64,000 nucleotides of DNA from Microbacterium sp. 1.5R (lineage in GTDB: Bacteria; Actinomycetota; Actinomycetes; Actinomycetales; Microbacteriaceae). Shown in pieces: positions 35,099-44,452 of this stretch; position 1 is the first letter of the stretch; each line of letters opens with the position of its first letter. Made by a program: the position numbers and the translations under genes. Location: contig NZ_CP018151.1 in the NCBI RefSeq assembly GCF_001889265.1, positions 3,286,001-3,350,000 on the forward strand, read 5' to 3'. The notes below the pieces were generated by a model. The model saw only the letters and a program-made list of their open reading frames with translations, searched no databases and was not told the origin of the DNA.

Positions 35099-35132
35099 GG
35101 GTGCAATCTAGCACTGACGCTATATTGCACCC
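35099..35132. promoter_or_regulatory. Palindromic operator of the ArsR regulator
   Basis: Inverted repeat of two 15-bp arms around a 4-bp centre. The outer 9 bp (GGGTGCAAT / ATTGCACCC) are perfect and 13 of 15 positions match overall. It begins one base before the arsR ATG and contains the TAGATT -10 box, so binding would block transcription initiation directly. Confidence 0.75.
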
Positions 35133-35166
35133 TCGTGAAGCTCGGCCGCGAAGCGCTCTGAGACTT

Positions 35167-36189
35167 TCAGATCGAGTGGACCAGCTCGACGATACGGGTG
35201 AGCTGATCGGGGTCCGCCTCGGGCGGCACGCCGTGCCCGAGGTTGACGATGTGTCCCCTGGCGGCACGCCCGCGCTCGACGACGTCGCGCACATGCGCCT
35301 CGAGCACCGGCCACGGAGCGGACAGCAGTGCCGGATCGATGTTGCCCTGCACCGAGACGTCGGGGCCGAGGATCGCGGCGGCCTCGTCGAGCGGCATCCG
35401 CCAGTCGACACCGACGCCGTCGGCGATGCCGTCCAGGCGCATGTCGGCGAGGAAGGGCCCGGTGCCCACGCCGAAGTGGATGCTCGGCACGCCGATGGCA
35501 TCGAGGGCGACACGCGAATGCGGTGCCACGTACGCGCGATAGTCGGCGGTGCTCAGCGACCCGGCCCAGGAGTCGAACAACTGCACGACGGATGCTCCGG
35601 CATCCCGCTGGATCTCGAGGAACCGGCGTGAGACCTGCGCGAGCCAGCCCGCGAGGCGGTTCCACGACTCCGGATCGGCGTGCATCATGGCCCGCGCCCG
35701 CAGGTGCTCCTTCGACGGGCCGCCTTCGACGAGGTACGCGGCGAGAGTGAAGGGAGCACCCGCGAATCCGATCAGGGGGGTGTCGCCGAGCTCGGCCGTG
35801 ACGATGCCGACGGCCTCGGCGATCGCGGTGCCGTCGAGCGACAGCGGGTCGATCGCTGTGATGCGATCGACATCGGCGGCAGACCGCACGGGGTCGGCGA
35901 ACACGGGGCCGCGTCCGGGCTCGATCTCGACGTCCACCCCGGCGAGACGCAGCGGGATGACGATGTCACTGAAGAACACGGCGGCGTCCACGCCGTGACG
36001 ACGCACGGGCTGCAGCGTGATCTCGGCCGCGAGATCGGGAGTCAGGCAGGCGTCCAGCATGCGCGTGCCGACGCGCAGCTCGCGGTACTCGGGCAGCGAC
36101 CTGCCGGCCTGGCGCATGAACCACACGGGAGCATGTTCGGGGCGGGGGCCGGTGAGGGCGCGCAGCAGCGGAGCGTCGGAGAGGACCAT
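35167..36189 (-). CDS. hemE: Uroporphyrinogen decarboxylase
   Basis: Decarboxylates the four acetate arms of uroporphyrinogen III to coproporphyrinogen III. The 340 residues begin with the signature [19 protein letters not shown], whose Arg residues bind substrate. [17 protein letters not shown] carries the catalytic Asp region, and [15 protein letters not shown] and the C-terminal [15 protein letters not shown] are typical. It is divergent from hemA across 61 bp, and arsR lies 68 bp downstream on the same strand. Confidence 0.97.
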   Translation of the reverse strand: MVLSDAPLLRALTGPRPEHAPVWFMRQAGRSLPEYRELRVGTRMLDACLTPDLAAEITLQPVRRHGVDAAVFFSDIVIPLRLAGVDVEIEPGRGPVFADPVRSAADVDRITAIDPLSLDGTAIAEAVGIVTAELGDTPLIGFAGAPFTLAAYLVEGGPSKEHLRARAMMHADPESWNRLAGWLAQVSRRFLEIQRDAGASVVQLFDSWAGSLSTADYRAYVAPHSRVALDAIGVPSIHFGVGTGPFLADMRLDGIADGVGVDWRMPLDEAAAILGPDVSVQGNIDPALLSAPWPVLEAHVRDVVERGRAARGHIVNLGHGVPPEADPDQLTRIVELVHSI

Positions 36190-36238
36190 GCGACCATCCT
36201 CCCATCCGCCGCCGGGCCGACCTGCATGAAGCCTCAGG

Positions 36239-36244
36239 TAGAAT
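36239..36244 (+). promoter_or_regulatory. -10 hexamer TAGAAT of hemA
   Basis: TAGAAT ends 6 nt before the hemA GTG. The position leaves no leader, so hemA is probably translated from a leaderless mRNA. Confidence 0.55.
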
Positions 36245-36250
36245 CGTCAT

Positions 36251-37558
36251 GTGCTGCTGGTTGTCACGGCGAGTCACAAGACCGCCTCCTTCGAATTGCT
36301 CGAACGCCTGAGCCGCACCCCCGATGACGTCGCCTCCACGGTCGTGGACATGGCGTCCTGCGTGCAGGGTGCGGTCGTTCTTGCTACCTGCAACCGCTTC
36401 GAGGCCTACGTCGAGATGGACGAGCCCGTCACGGCAGCGGGTGCGATCGGTGTCGAGGCGGTGCTCGAGGCTGTCGAAGCATCGACCGGCATCCGCGCGT
36501 CCGAACTCGACGGCGCCTACGAGGTGCACTCCGGTCGTCGAGTGGCGGAGCACCTCTTCTCCGTCGCATCGGGACTCGAATCCGTCGTCTCCGGCGAAGG
36601 CGAGATCGCCGGTCAGGTGCGTCGCGCCCTCAAGTCCGCGCGCAAGGAGGGCACCACCTCGCCCGAGCTCGAGCGGCTTTTCCAGCGCGCGAGCCAGGCG
36701 CAGCGCAAGGTCAAGAACGTCACAGCCCTCGGCCGGGCCGGCCGCTCGCTCGTGCGCCTCGCCCTCGAACTCGCTGACAGCCGCATCGCCGACTGGTCGA
36801 CGGAGCGCGTGCTGCTCGTCGGCACCGGTGCCTACGCAGCCGTCACCCTCGCGACACTGCGCGAACGGGGAGCCGTCAACATCTCGGTGTACTCACCCTC
36901 GGGCCGAGCCGAGAAGTTCGCCGCAAAGCACGGCATCCGCCCGGTCGCCGCAGAGGACTACGCGCGCGTCGCCTCGCGATCTAGCCTGCTGATCACCTGC
37001 ACGACGGCGACCGCTCCGGTGCTGACACCTGAGCACCTGCAGGCGCCGACCGGCATCGCACCCGAGGGATGCCCCGTCGCGTCGCACAGCCAGATGGTCG
37101 TCGACCTGGGCATGCCGCGCAACGTCGACCCCGCTGTCGCAGCGCTCGAAGGCGTCGCGCTGCTCGACCTCGAGACCATCAGCCTGCACGCACCGCTCGA
37201 AGAGCTGCAGGCGACGGATGCCGCACGCACCGTGGTGCGCGAAGCAGCTGACACGTTCCACGTCGTCGGCAGCCGACAGAGCGTCACGCCGTCGGTCGTC
37301 GCCCTGCGGTCGCATATGTTCGCGCTGCTCGAGGCCGAGATCGGCCGCGCTCGCGCACGCGGCGATGAGGACGGCAGAGTCGAGCAGGCCCTTCGCCACC
37401 TGACCGGCGTGCTGCTGCACGTGCCGACCACCCGCGCCCACGAGCTGGCCGCTGCCGGCCGCGCGGACGATTTCGCAACTGCAGTCTCGACGCTGTACGG
37501 CATCGAGCCGGTCGAGTCCGCGATGTCGTCCGATACCGACGGCGCCGCGACCGCCTGA
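36251..37558 (+). CDS. hemA: Glutamyl-tRNA reductase
   Basis: NADPH-dependent first committed step of C5 tetrapyrrole synthesis: it reduces glutamyl-tRNA(Glu) to glutamate-1-semialdehyde. The 435 residues carry the active-site C47 in LATCNRFEAYVEM, the ASGLESVVSGEGEIAGQVRRAL block, the NADPH strand VLLVGTGAYAAVTL (about 185-200) and the C-terminal dimer helix. The start is GTG. It is divergent from hemE with 61 bp between, so both could share control. The far C-terminal tail (about 415-435) is variable. Confidence 0.97.
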   Translation: MLLVVTASHKTASFELLERLSRTPDDVASTVVDMASCVQGAVVLATCNRFEAYVEMDEPVTAAGAIGVEAVLEAVEASTGIRASELDGAYEVHSGRRVAEHLFSVASGLESVVSGEGEIAGQVRRALKSARKEGTTSPELERLFQRASQAQRKVKNVTALGRAGRSLVRLALELADSRIADWSTERVLLVGTGAYAAVTLATLRERGAVNISVYSPSGRAEKFAAKHGIRPVAAEDYARVASRSSLLITCTTATAPVLTPEHLQAPTGIAPEGCPVASHSQMVVDLGMPRNVDPAVAALEGVALLDLETISLHAPLEELQATDAARTVVREAADTFHVVGSRQSVTPSVVALRSHMFALLEAEIGRARARGDEDGRVEQALRHLTGVLLHVPTTRAHELAAAGRADDFATAVSTLYGIEPVESAMSSDTDGAATA

Positions 37559-37690
37559 GCAGCGCTCCTTCTGCACAGGAGCCCTCTGCGGTGGTCTTTC
37601 CACAGCACTCGGGAGAAGCACGGCGGTCGCCCCGGCGGCCACTTCGATGCTTCATATCGTCGAACCCCTGACAGCGTCGATCACGCGGCG

Positions 37691-37696
37691 CAGACT
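37691..37696 (+). promoter_or_regulatory. -10-like CAGACT, leaderless start of coiled-coil gene
   Basis: CAGACT ends 6 nt before the ATG at 37703. The intervening six G residues are not a ribosome-binding site at proper spacing. Confidence 0.4.
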
Positions 37697-37702
37697 GGGG
37701 GG

Positions 37703-38080
37703 ATGCTCGTGGATCCGAACCTGATCGGCATCATCGTCGCCCTCTTCGGCGTCACCGCCACCGTGCTCGGCGGCGTCTCTCGGATGCTTGCAAAGCAGGC
37801 CAAAGGGCTCGAAGTACGGTTCGACAGGATCGACGATCGATTCGACAGGGTCGATGAACGGTTCGCGAGGGTCGAAGGCGACATGGCCGAACTCCGCACC
37901 GAACTCAAGGGCGAGATCGCCGAACTCCGCACCGAACTCAAAGGCGACATCGCCGAACTCCGGTCGGAACTGAAGCAGGACATCTACGACGTCAAGACAG
38001 AGCTCAAGGCCGATATCGCCGATGTCCGAGTCTCGGTCGCGCGTCTCGAGGGCCCCCTTCCCAAGCTCCAGCGCATCTGA
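37703..38080 (+). CDS. Small membrane-anchored coiled-coil protein with 11-residue repeats
   Basis: A 125-residue protein with one N-terminal membrane segment (about 8-27) and a long helix. Residues 35-57 hold three F/I-D-R/E heptad-like units (RFDRIDDRFDRVDERFARVE). Residues 62-105 are four 11-residue repeats with consensus AELRTELKGDI, and the tail ends VARLEGPLPKL. The pattern predicts a continuous parallel coiled coil outside or inside the membrane. It has a paralogue at 59376 with the same layout and the shared motif V-A-R-L-E-G-P. Function unknown. Confidence 0.7.
   Translation: MLVDPNLIGIIVALFGVTATVLGGVSRMLAKQAKGLEVRFDRIDDRFDRVDERFARVEGDMAELRTELKGEIAELRTELKGDIAELRSELKQDIYDVKTELKADIADVRVSVARLEGPLPKLQRI
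37886..38017. repeat. Four 33-bp (11-codon) repeats
   Basis: Four contiguous 33-bp units encode the hendecad repeats of the coiled-coil protein. The first two differ at only a few bases; the fourth is most diverged. Confidence 0.8.
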
Positions 38081-38117
38081 CTCGGGCATCGGAGCGAGTC
38101 GGTGCCAGACTGGATGC

Positions 38118-38690
38118 ATGGCCCTTCACATCACCGGAGACACCGCCGCAGACGCGCTGCTCACCGACAATCCGCTGGCCCTGCTGGTCGGGATGCTGCT
38201 CGATCAGCAGGTTCCGATGGAGACGGCCTTCGCCGGTCCCCTGAAGATCGAGCAGCGCACAGGGGCGTCCGACGCCACAACGATCGCGGCCATGGACCCG
38301 GACGAGTTCCTCGAGGCGTTCAAGACGACGCCCGCCGTGCACCGGTTCCCGGGTTCGATGGCGGCACGCGTGCAGACCCTGTGCCAAGAGATCGTCGATC
38401 AGTGGGACGGAGACGCCTCGGCGATCTGGACCGACGGTGATCCGTCGGGCACCGAGGTCCTGAAGCGGCTCAAGGCCCTTCCCGGCTTCGGCGAACAGAA
38501 GGCGAAGATCTTCCTTGCTCTGCTCGGCAAGCAGTACGGCTTCACCGGCGCGGGATGGCGGGAGGCCGCCGGCGACTACGGCACCGAGGGTTCGTACCGC
38601 AGCGTCGCCGACATCGTCTCGCCCGAATCGCTCACCAGAGTACGAGAGCACAAGAAGGCCATGAAAGCTGCGGCGAAGGCGAACGCATGA
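38118..38690 (+). CDS. HhH-GPD family DNA base-excision repair protein
   Basis: A 190-residue protein of the HhH-GPD-type actinobacterial family. It begins with DNPLALLVGMLLDQQVPMETAF, the typical substrate-recognition helix start. A helix-hairpin-helix motif LKALPGFGEQKAKIFLALL (about 128-146) is followed by GWREAAGDYG, where the Asp of the glycosylase pair is expected. The frame is open from 38022, but the ATG at 38118 matches the family start, and CAGACT (38106-38111) ends 6 nt before it. Its stop overlaps the DUF1801 gene start by 4 nt. The substrate lesion is not known. Confidence 0.8.
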   Translation: MALHITGDTAADALLTDNPLALLVGMLLDQQVPMETAFAGPLKIEQRTGASDATTIAAMDPDEFLEAFKTTPAVHRFPGSMAARVQTLCQEIVDQWDGDASAIWTDGDPSGTEVLKRLKALPGFGEQKAKIFLALLGKQYGFTGAGWREAAGDYGTEGSYRSVADIVSPESLTRVREHKKAMKAAAKANA

Positions 38691-39112
38691 AACCCACGGG
38701 CGATGACGTCGCAGGTCTCATCGCCCGCTCCACTCCGGCGGTCCGCCGCCGGGATGCCGAGACGCTGACCGCGATCATGCAGGAGATCACGGGCCGCGAC
38801 CCTCAGACCTGGGGCACGATCATCGGATTCGGAAGTTGCCACTACCGGTACCCGACCGGCACCGAGGGCGACAGCGGCCTGCTCGGCTTCGCCCCGCGCA
38901 AAGCGGCGACCACCATCTATCTGTTCGACGGCGTCGATGCTCACTCGGGCGCGCTCGAGAACCTCGGCCCGCACAGCACCGGCGTCGGATGCCTCTACAT
39001 CAAGGACCTGGAACAGATCGACCTCGACGTGCTCCGCGGCGTCCTCGAGCGCTCGCTCGCCTGGGTAGAGGCGGGCGGCACCGATCAGGTGCAGCTGACC
39101 GTCACCGGCTGA
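38687..39112 (+). CDS. DUF1801 domain protein
   Basis: A 141-residue soluble protein of the DUF1801 family. Features are a basic N-terminal helix (STPAVRRRDAETLTAIMQEITG), a central GFGSCHYRYPTGTEGD loop and the LLGFAPRKAATTIYLFDG strands. Function is unknown; the fold is shared with frataxin-like or YdhG-type proteins. The ATG overlaps the glycosylase stop as ATGA, so the two are translated together. This pairing suggests a link to DNA repair but proves nothing. A hairpin terminator follows directly. Confidence 0.8.
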   Translation: MKPTGDDVAGLIARSTPAVRRRDAETLTAIMQEITGRDPQTWGTIIGFGSCHYRYPTGTEGDSGLLGFAPRKAATTIYLFDGVDAHSGALENLGPHSTGVGCLYIKDLEQIDLDVLRGVLERSLAWVEAGGTDQVQLTVTG

Positions 39113-39114
39113 CG

Positions 39115-39152
39115 CGAGAGGCCCGCCGTCCTCTCGGACAGCGGGCCTCTCG
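39115..39152. terminator. Bidirectional hairpin terminator
   Basis: A perfect 12-bp inverted repeat (39115-39126 with 39141-39152) with a 14-nt loop lies between the DUF1801 gene (plus) and the glycyl-tRNA synthetase stop (minus). Confidence 0.8.
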
Positions 39153-39169
39153 TTCCGGTGGTCCGCGCG

Positions 39170-40555
39170 TCAGGCGCCCTTGAGACGCTCGGCCAGGTAC
39201 TCGTGCAGATCGTCGATCGAGACGCGCTCCTGCGCCATCGTGTCGCGGTCGCGCACGGTGACCGCACGGTCGTCGAGCGAGTCGAAGTCGATCGTGACGC
39301 AGAACGGTGTGCCGATCTCGTCCTGACGGCGGTAGCGACGGCCGATCGCGCCCGCGTCGTCGAAGTCGACGGCCCACGAGCTGCGCAGCGTGTCAGCGAC
39401 CTCGCGCGCCAGCGGCGACAGGCGCTCGTTGCGGCTCAGCGGCAACACGGCGGCTTTGACAGGGGCGAGACGCGGGTCGAGCTTGAGCACGGTGCGCACA
39501 TCGGTGCCGCCCTTGGCGTTCGGCACCTCTTCTTCGCGATACGCGTCCACGAGGAACGCCATCATGGCGCGAGTGAGGCCGAACGAGGGCTCGATCACGT
39601 AGGGCGTGTAACGGTCGCCGGTGGCCTGGTCGAAGTAGGTCAGGCTCTGGCCCGAGGCTTCGCTGTGGCTTGACAGGTCGTAATCGGTGCGGTTCGCGAC
39701 GCCCATGAGCTCACCCCACTCCTTGCCCGTGAAACCGAAGCGGTACTCGACGTCGATGGTGCCGGCCGAATAGTGCGCGCGGTCATCTTCGGGAACGTCG
39801 AACTGGCGCATGTTCTCGGGGTCGATGCCCAGATCGATGAACCAGTTCCAGCACGCCTCGACCCAGTGGTCGAACCACTCCTGAGCCTCTGCGGGCGGCG
39901 TGAAGAACTCGATCTCCATCTGCTCGAACTCACGGGTGCGGAAGATGAAGTTTCCGGGCGTGATCTCGTTGCGGAACGCCTTGCCGACCTGGCCGATGCC
40001 GAACGGCGGCTTCTTGCGGCTGGCGGTGAGCACGTTCGAGAAGTTCACGAAGATGCCCTGAGCCGTCTCGGGGCGCAGGAAGTGCAGCCCGGACTCGTCG
40101 TCGACGACTCCCAGGTAGGTCTTGACGAGACCCGAGAACGACTTGGGCTCGGTGTACTGTCCCTTCGTGCCGCAGTTCGGGCACGGCACATCGGCGAGGC
40201 CGTTCTCCGCCTTGCGGCCCTTGCGCGCCTCGAAGTCCTCGATCAGGTTGTCGGCACGGAAGCGCTTGTGGCAGCTGAGGCACTCGACCAGCGGATCGGT
40301 GAAGGTCGCGACGTGACCGGACGCCTCCCACACGCGCTTGGGCAGGATGATGCTCGAGTCGAGGCCGACCATATCGCCGCGGCCGCGCACGAACGTCTGC
40401 CACCACTGGCGGCGGATGTTCTCCTTGAGCTCGGTGCCGAGGGGCCCGTAATCCCACGCGGACCGCGAACCGCCGTAGATCTCACCCGCCTGGAAGACGA
40501 ACCCGCGGTGGCGGGCAAGGGCGATGACCTTGTCTAGACGGGACTGTTCGGCCAC
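39170..40555 (-). CDS. glyQS: Glycyl-tRNA synthetase, alpha2 type
   Basis: Class II aminoacyl-tRNA synthetase of the single-chain dimeric type. The 461 residues carry motif 1 near the start ([20 protein letters not shown]), a zinc-binding insert with CLSCHKRF and CPNCGTKG, motif 2 ([25 protein letters not shown]), motif 3 ([15 protein letters not shown]) and the anticodon-binding C-terminal domain from about residue 350. The start is GTG. The gene stands alone with a terminator after it. No T-box was seen upstream. Confidence 0.97.
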   Translation of the reverse strand: MAEQSRLDKVIALARHRGFVFQAGEIYGGSRSAWDYGPLGTELKENIRRQWWQTFVRGRGDMVGLDSSIILPKRVWEASGHVATFTDPLVECLSCHKRFRADNLIEDFEARKGRKAENGLADVPCPNCGTKGQYTEPKSFSGLVKTYLGVVDDESGLHFLRPETAQGIFVNFSNVLTASRKKPPFGIGQVGKAFRNEITPGNFIFRTREFEQMEIEFFTPPAEAQEWFDHWVEACWNWFIDLGIDPENMRQFDVPEDDRAHYSAGTIDVEYRFGFTGKEWGELMGVANRTDYDLSSHSEASGQSLTYFDQATGDRYTPYVIEPSFGLTRAMMAFLVDAYREEEVPNAKGGTDVRTVLKLDPRLAPVKAAVLPLSRNERLSPLAREVADTLRSSWAVDFDDAGAIGRRYRRQDEIGTPFCVTIDFDSLDDRAVTVRDRDTMAQERVSIDDLHEYLAERLKGA

Positions 40556-40660
40556 GGTGGCTCCAATGGTCGGCGGTGGGAAAGCCCGTGATCACGGGCA
40601 CCTCAATCTTATCCGCGACCGCTTCGCGTCAGGACCCCGGCGAGGCCAGGTGTGCGGCGC

Positions 40661-41350
40661 TCAGGCCGTGAAGAGGTAGCCCTTCTCGACATCGAACCCC
40701 GAGAGAGCGAGGCCGCTGCCCAGCAGCCCCTCCATCTGCGCGCGCAGCCGCGTACGCCACTCATGCGCCGCCTCCGGATCCTCGATGCGCATGGTCTCGA
40801 TGTCCGAGGGGATCTCCAGCGTCTCGACGATCGCGTCGGATGCCGGTGGCTTGGCGATGTCGGCGAGAGCCCACTCGACGTCGAGTCGGTCGCTCTCGTC
40901 CCCGGCATCCCCGCCGCCGAAGATGCCGTAGCGGTTGACGGAGTATCCGGTGACACGTGCGCCGAGAACGGTGAGGAAGAAGTGCGCGTTGCGGGCGACG
41001 AGCGGATCGAACGTCCAGGTGATGCGGCCGACATCGCGCGAGAACGCCCACTGACGCTGGTGCTCCTTGAGCTCGCGCCCCCACCCGCGTCCGCGGTAGT
41101 CGGGCAGCAGTGCCGTGATGTGCGAGTGCATCGCCCGGCGTCCAGGTGCGCCGAAGAACGCGATCGACGCGCCCACCATCCGCTCTTCGCCGCTCTCGGC
41201 GTCGAAGAGGCCGACGACGTAGTTGCCGGATTGCTGCAGGGCGCGCAGCGTGCCGGCGTCGATCACGCGCTCGGGGCCCCGGATGGAGTCGAGCAGGCCC
41301 TGCGCGTCGATGATGAGTTCAACGGTGTCCAGATCACGGATGGTTCGCAC
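40661..41350 (-). CDS. GNAT family N-acetyltransferase-like protein
   Basis: A 229-residue protein with a GNAT fold resembling the enzymes annotated 'GNAT family / chorismate synthase-like acetyltransferase'. The acetyl-CoA loop is HITALLPDYRGRGWGRELKEHQ (R/Q-x-x-G-x-G/A region, about 75-96), preceded by the ASIAFFGAP strand. DPLVARNAHFFLTVLGA follows as the last helix-strand. Substrate unknown. The frame is open to 41515, but the GTG at 41350 follows CAGACT (41357-41362, minus) by 6 nt, and upstream residues look non-coding. Confidence 0.8.
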   Translation of the reverse strand: MRTIRDLDTVELIIDAQGLLDSIRGPERVIDAGTLRALQQSGNYVVGLFDAESGEERMVGASIAFFGAPGRRAMHSHITALLPDYRGRGWGRELKEHQRQWAFSRDVGRITWTFDPLVARNAHFFLTVLGARVTGYSVNRYGIFGGGDAGDESDRLDVEWALADIAKPPASDAIVETLEIPSDIETMRIEDPEAAHEWRTRLRAQMEGLLGSGLALSGFDVEKGYLFTA

Positions 41351-41429
41351 GCCCCCAGTCTGCCCCTCCGGTCGCCGTTTTCGGAATCGAGCGACGCGAA
41401 CGGTCTGGGAACCATGCCGCGAGCGGGCG

Positions 41430-41435
41430 TACCGT
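41430..41435 (+). promoter_or_regulatory. -10 hexamer TACCGT of the peptide transporter gene
   Basis: TACCGT ends 6 nt before the ATG at 41442. GGAGGG also lies in this gap but is 1 nt from the ATG, too close for normal function. Confidence 0.4.
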
Positions 41436-41441
41436 GGAGGG

Positions 41442-42905
41442 ATGTCAACCAGCGATACGACCGCCGAGAAGTCCGACACCAGGTTCTTCGGGCAGCCCTG
41501 GGCGCTCGTCCACATCTTCGGAGTCGAGATGTGGGAGCGCTTCAGCTTCTACGGCATGCAGGGAATCCTGCTGATCTACCTGTACTTCTCGGTCAGCGAG
41601 GGCGGCCTCGGACTCTCGCAGGCCGTCGCCGGCGGCATCGTCGGCGCCTATGGAGGGTCGGTCTACCTCTCGACCATCCTCGGCGCGTGGATCGCCGACC
41701 GGATGCTGGGGTCGGAGCGAGTGCTGTTCATCAGTGCGATCGTGATCGTCGGCGGGCACGTCGCCCTGGCCCTGCTTCCCGGGTTCATCGGAGTCGGCGT
41801 CGGGCTCGTGCTCGTCGCCCTCGGATCCGGTGGCCTCAAGGCGAACGCCACGTCGGTCGTCGGAACCCTCTACAGCGCCGACGACACCCGCCGGGATGCC
41901 GGATTCTCGCTGTTCTACCTCGGCATCAACCTCGGGGCCTTCCTGGGTCCGATCCTCACCGGCATCCTGCAGTCGTCGCTCGGATTCCACTATGGCTTCG
42001 GCCTCGCCGCGATCGGGATGACGCTGGGGCTGGTGCAGTACTCCTTCGGCCGCAAGGCGCTGCCGGACGAGGCGCGCCGCGTGCCGAACCCGCTCCCCCG
42101 GTCGCGCTATCCGCTGGTCGCGATCGTCGCGGTCGCAGCCGTCGCGCTCATCGCGGTGCTGGTGCTCATCGGCGTGATCCAGGCCGACAACCTGGCGGAC
42201 ATCGTCATCATCGGAACCATCATCGCGACGGTCGCGTACTTCGCCGTCATCCTCAGCAGTCGGCGGATCGACGGCACCGAGCGCTCCCGCGTGTGGGGAT
42301 TCCTGCCGCTCTTCATCACGAGCGTCGCGTTCTGGTCGCTGTACCAGCAGCAGTTCACCGTGCTCACGGTCTATTCCGACGAGCGCCTCGACCGCAACAT
42401 CTTCGGATTCGAGATGCCCGTCTCGTGGGTCCAGTCGATCAACCCCGTGTTCATCATCATCCTGTCCGGCGTCTTCGCGGCGATCTGGACGCGCCTCGGC
42501 CCGCGCCAGCCCTCCACCCCGGTGAAGTTCGCACTGGGAGCGATCATCATGGGTGCGGCGTTCCTGCTGTTCCTGCCGTTCGCAGGCGGCGGCGCCAACT
42601 CCACGCCCCTGCTCGCGATCGTCGGCATCCTCTTCGTGTTCACCGTGGCCGAGCTGCTCATCTCTCCCGTGGGGCTGTCGGTCACGACGAAGCTCGCGCC
42701 GAAGGTGTTCCACACCCAGATGGTGGCGCTGTTCTTCCTGTCGATCGCACTCGGCACCGCGATCTCGGGCTGGCTCGTGCAGTTCTACGACCCGAAGAAC
42801 GAGGTGCCGTACTTCTCGATCCTCGGCGCGATAGCGATCGTGGTCGGCCTCGGTCTGCTGTTCGCCGTCAAGCCGGTGCTGCGACTGATGAAGGGCGTGA
42901 GCTGA
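41442..42905 (+). CDS. Proton-coupled oligopeptide transporter (POT/PTR family)
   Basis: A 487-residue 14-helix major-facilitator transporter that imports di- and tripeptides with protons. It has the ExxERFxYY-type motif on helix 1 (EMWERFSFYGMQGIL, about 25-39) and the PTR signature GFSLFYLGINLGAFLGPILTG (about 155-175). The frame is open from 41223, but the ATG at 41442 fits the family start. A second MFS gene follows 53 bp downstream with its own start signal. Confidence 0.93.
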   Translation: MSTSDTTAEKSDTRFFGQPWALVHIFGVEMWERFSFYGMQGILLIYLYFSVSEGGLGLSQAVAGGIVGAYGGSVYLSTILGAWIADRMLGSERVLFISAIVIVGGHVALALLPGFIGVGVGLVLVALGSGGLKANATSVVGTLYSADDTRRDAGFSLFYLGINLGAFLGPILTGILQSSLGFHYGFGLAAIGMTLGLVQYSFGRKALPDEARRVPNPLPRSRYPLVAIVAVAAVALIAVLVLIGVIQADNLADIVIIGTIIATVAYFAVILSSRRIDGTERSRVWGFLPLFITSVAFWSLYQQQFTVLTVYSDERLDRNIFGFEMPVSWVQSINPVFIIILSGVFAAIWTRLGPRQPSTPVKFALGAIIMGAAFLLFLPFAGGGANSTPLLAIVGILFVFTVAELLISPVGLSVTTKLAPKVFHTQMVALFFLSIALGTAISGWLVQFYDPKNEVPYFSILGAIAIVVGLGLLFAVKPVLRLMKGVS

Positions 42906-42946
42906 CGATCGCATCGTTCTCGCGCCTCCGGTGTCGCAGACGCCGA

Positions 42947-42952
42947 TAGCCT
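42947..42952 (+). promoter_or_regulatory. -10 hexamer TAGCCT of the DHA2 transporter gene
   Basis: TAGCCT ends 6 nt before the ATG at 42959, in the 53-bp gap after the peptide transporter. This suggests the second transporter gene has its own leaderless promoter. Confidence 0.5.
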
Positions 42953-42958
42953 GAAGCG

Positions 42959-44401
42959 ATGGGAGAGAACGAAGATCGCGCGCGCAGAAGACTCTCCCGA
43001 ACACCACCCAAGTGGGCCATCGTCGCCGTCCTGGCCTTCGCGGGCCTCTGCTCGTCGTTCATGTTCACGCTCGTCGTGCCCCTGCAGGCCGAGCTGCCGC
43101 GCCTGCTGAACGCGTCTCGCGAGGACACCACCTGGGTCGTCACGATCACGCTGCTCGTCGCCGCCGTCGCCACTCCGATCTCGGGCCGGCTCGGCGACAT
43201 GTACGGCAAGCGCCGAGTGGTGATCGTGCTGCTCGGGCTGCTCATTCTCGGCTCCCTGATCGCCGCACTGTCGGGCTCGATCATCGGAGTCATCATCGGT
43301 CGAGCGCTCCAAGGCGCGGTGACGGGTGTGGTGCCGCTCGGCATCGCGATCATGCGCGACGTGCTGCCTCCCGAACGCCTGGGCACGGCCGTCGCCCTGA
43401 TGAGCGCGACCATGGGCGTCGGAGGCGCGATCGGGATGCCGGTCGCCGCGCTGCTGGCCGTGAACGCGGACTGGCACTGGCTGTTCTGGCTCGCCGCGGC
43501 TCTCGGCGTCGTGGGTCTCGCGCTGGTGCTGCTCGTGATCCCCGAGGATGTGCTGCGGTTCCCGGGACGCCTCGATGTGCTCGGCGCCATCGGACTCGCG
43601 ATCGGACTCACCGGCATCCTGCTGTTCGTGTCTCGCGGTGCCGAGTGGGGCTGGACGGCACCGCTGACCCTCACCTGCATCATCGGCGGCGTGGGCGTAC
43701 TGCTCGTCTGGGGCTGGTACCAGCTGCGGACGAACGATCCGCTCCTCGATCTGCGGGTCGCCGCGCGCCCCGCCGTGCTCTTCACCAACATCGCCGCGAT
43801 CGGGATGGGCTTCGCGCTGTTCGCGTCGAACGTGACGTTCCCGCAGCTGCTCGAGGGCCCCGCGGCCTCGGGTGCGGGCTTCGGGCTCGACATGGTCTCG
43901 GCGTCGCTGATCATCATGCCCGCCGGCCTCGTGATGATGGTGATCTCACCCCTGTCGGGATGGCTCGAGCGCACCGTCGGACCTCGTCCGCTGTTCACCG
44001 TCGGCGCGGGAGCCATCGTGCTCGCGTACGTCTTCGTGCTCGTGTGGTCGAGCGAGGTGTGGCACATCCTGGTGGGCAACCTGCTGATCGGCGTCGGCAT
44101 CGGCTTCACATTCGCCGCCATGCCGATGATCATCATGCGGTCGGTGCCCGCGAACGAGACCGGCGCCTCGAACGGACTCAACGCCCTCTTCCGCTCGGTC
44201 GGCACGTCGAGCGCGTCTGCCGTGATGGGCGGCGTGCTGGCCGCGATGAGCATCGACGTCGGCGGGGTATCCGTGCCGACGAGGGCGGCGTTCGACGTGT
44301 GCTTCTGGCTCGCGATCGCCGCCGGAATCGTCGCTCTCGTCCTGTCGCTGTTCATCCCCCGCCAGCGCTCGTCCGAGCAGCACCCCTCGCTGCCGGGCTG
44401 A
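42959..44401 (+). CDS. MFS transporter, DHA2 (EmrB/QacA) drug efflux family
   Basis: A 480-residue transporter with 14 predicted helices of the DHA2 type. Motif A is GRLGDMYGKRRVVI (about 74-87). The antiporter motif C region is GVGGAIGMPVAALLAVNADWHWLFWLAA. The group exports cationic drugs, dyes or metabolites using the proton gradient; the specific substrate is unknown. A short cytoplasmic N-tail is basic. The ATG is supported by the TAGCCT box 6 nt upstream. Confidence 0.9.
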   Translation: MGENEDRARRRLSRTPPKWAIVAVLAFAGLCSSFMFTLVVPLQAELPRLLNASREDTTWVVTITLLVAAVATPISGRLGDMYGKRRVVIVLLGLLILGSLIAALSGSIIGVIIGRALQGAVTGVVPLGIAIMRDVLPPERLGTAVALMSATMGVGGAIGMPVAALLAVNADWHWLFWLAAALGVVGLALVLLVIPEDVLRFPGRLDVLGAIGLAIGLTGILLFVSRGAEWGWTAPLTLTCIIGGVGVLLVWGWYQLRTNDPLLDLRVAARPAVLFTNIAAIGMGFALFASNVTFPQLLEGPAASGAGFGLDMVSASLIIMPAGLVMMVISPLSGWLERTVGPRPLFTVGAGAIVLAYVFVLVWSSEVWHILVGNLLIGVGIGFTFAAMPMIIMRSVPANETGASNGLNALFRSVGTSSASAVMGGVLAAMSIDVGGVSVPTRAAFDVCFWLAIAAGIVALVLSLFIPRQRSSEQHPSLPG

Positions 44402-44452
44402 CCGCGCACGCACACCGCGCACGCCGGCGCCCGCAGTCCACGAACGGTCGGG

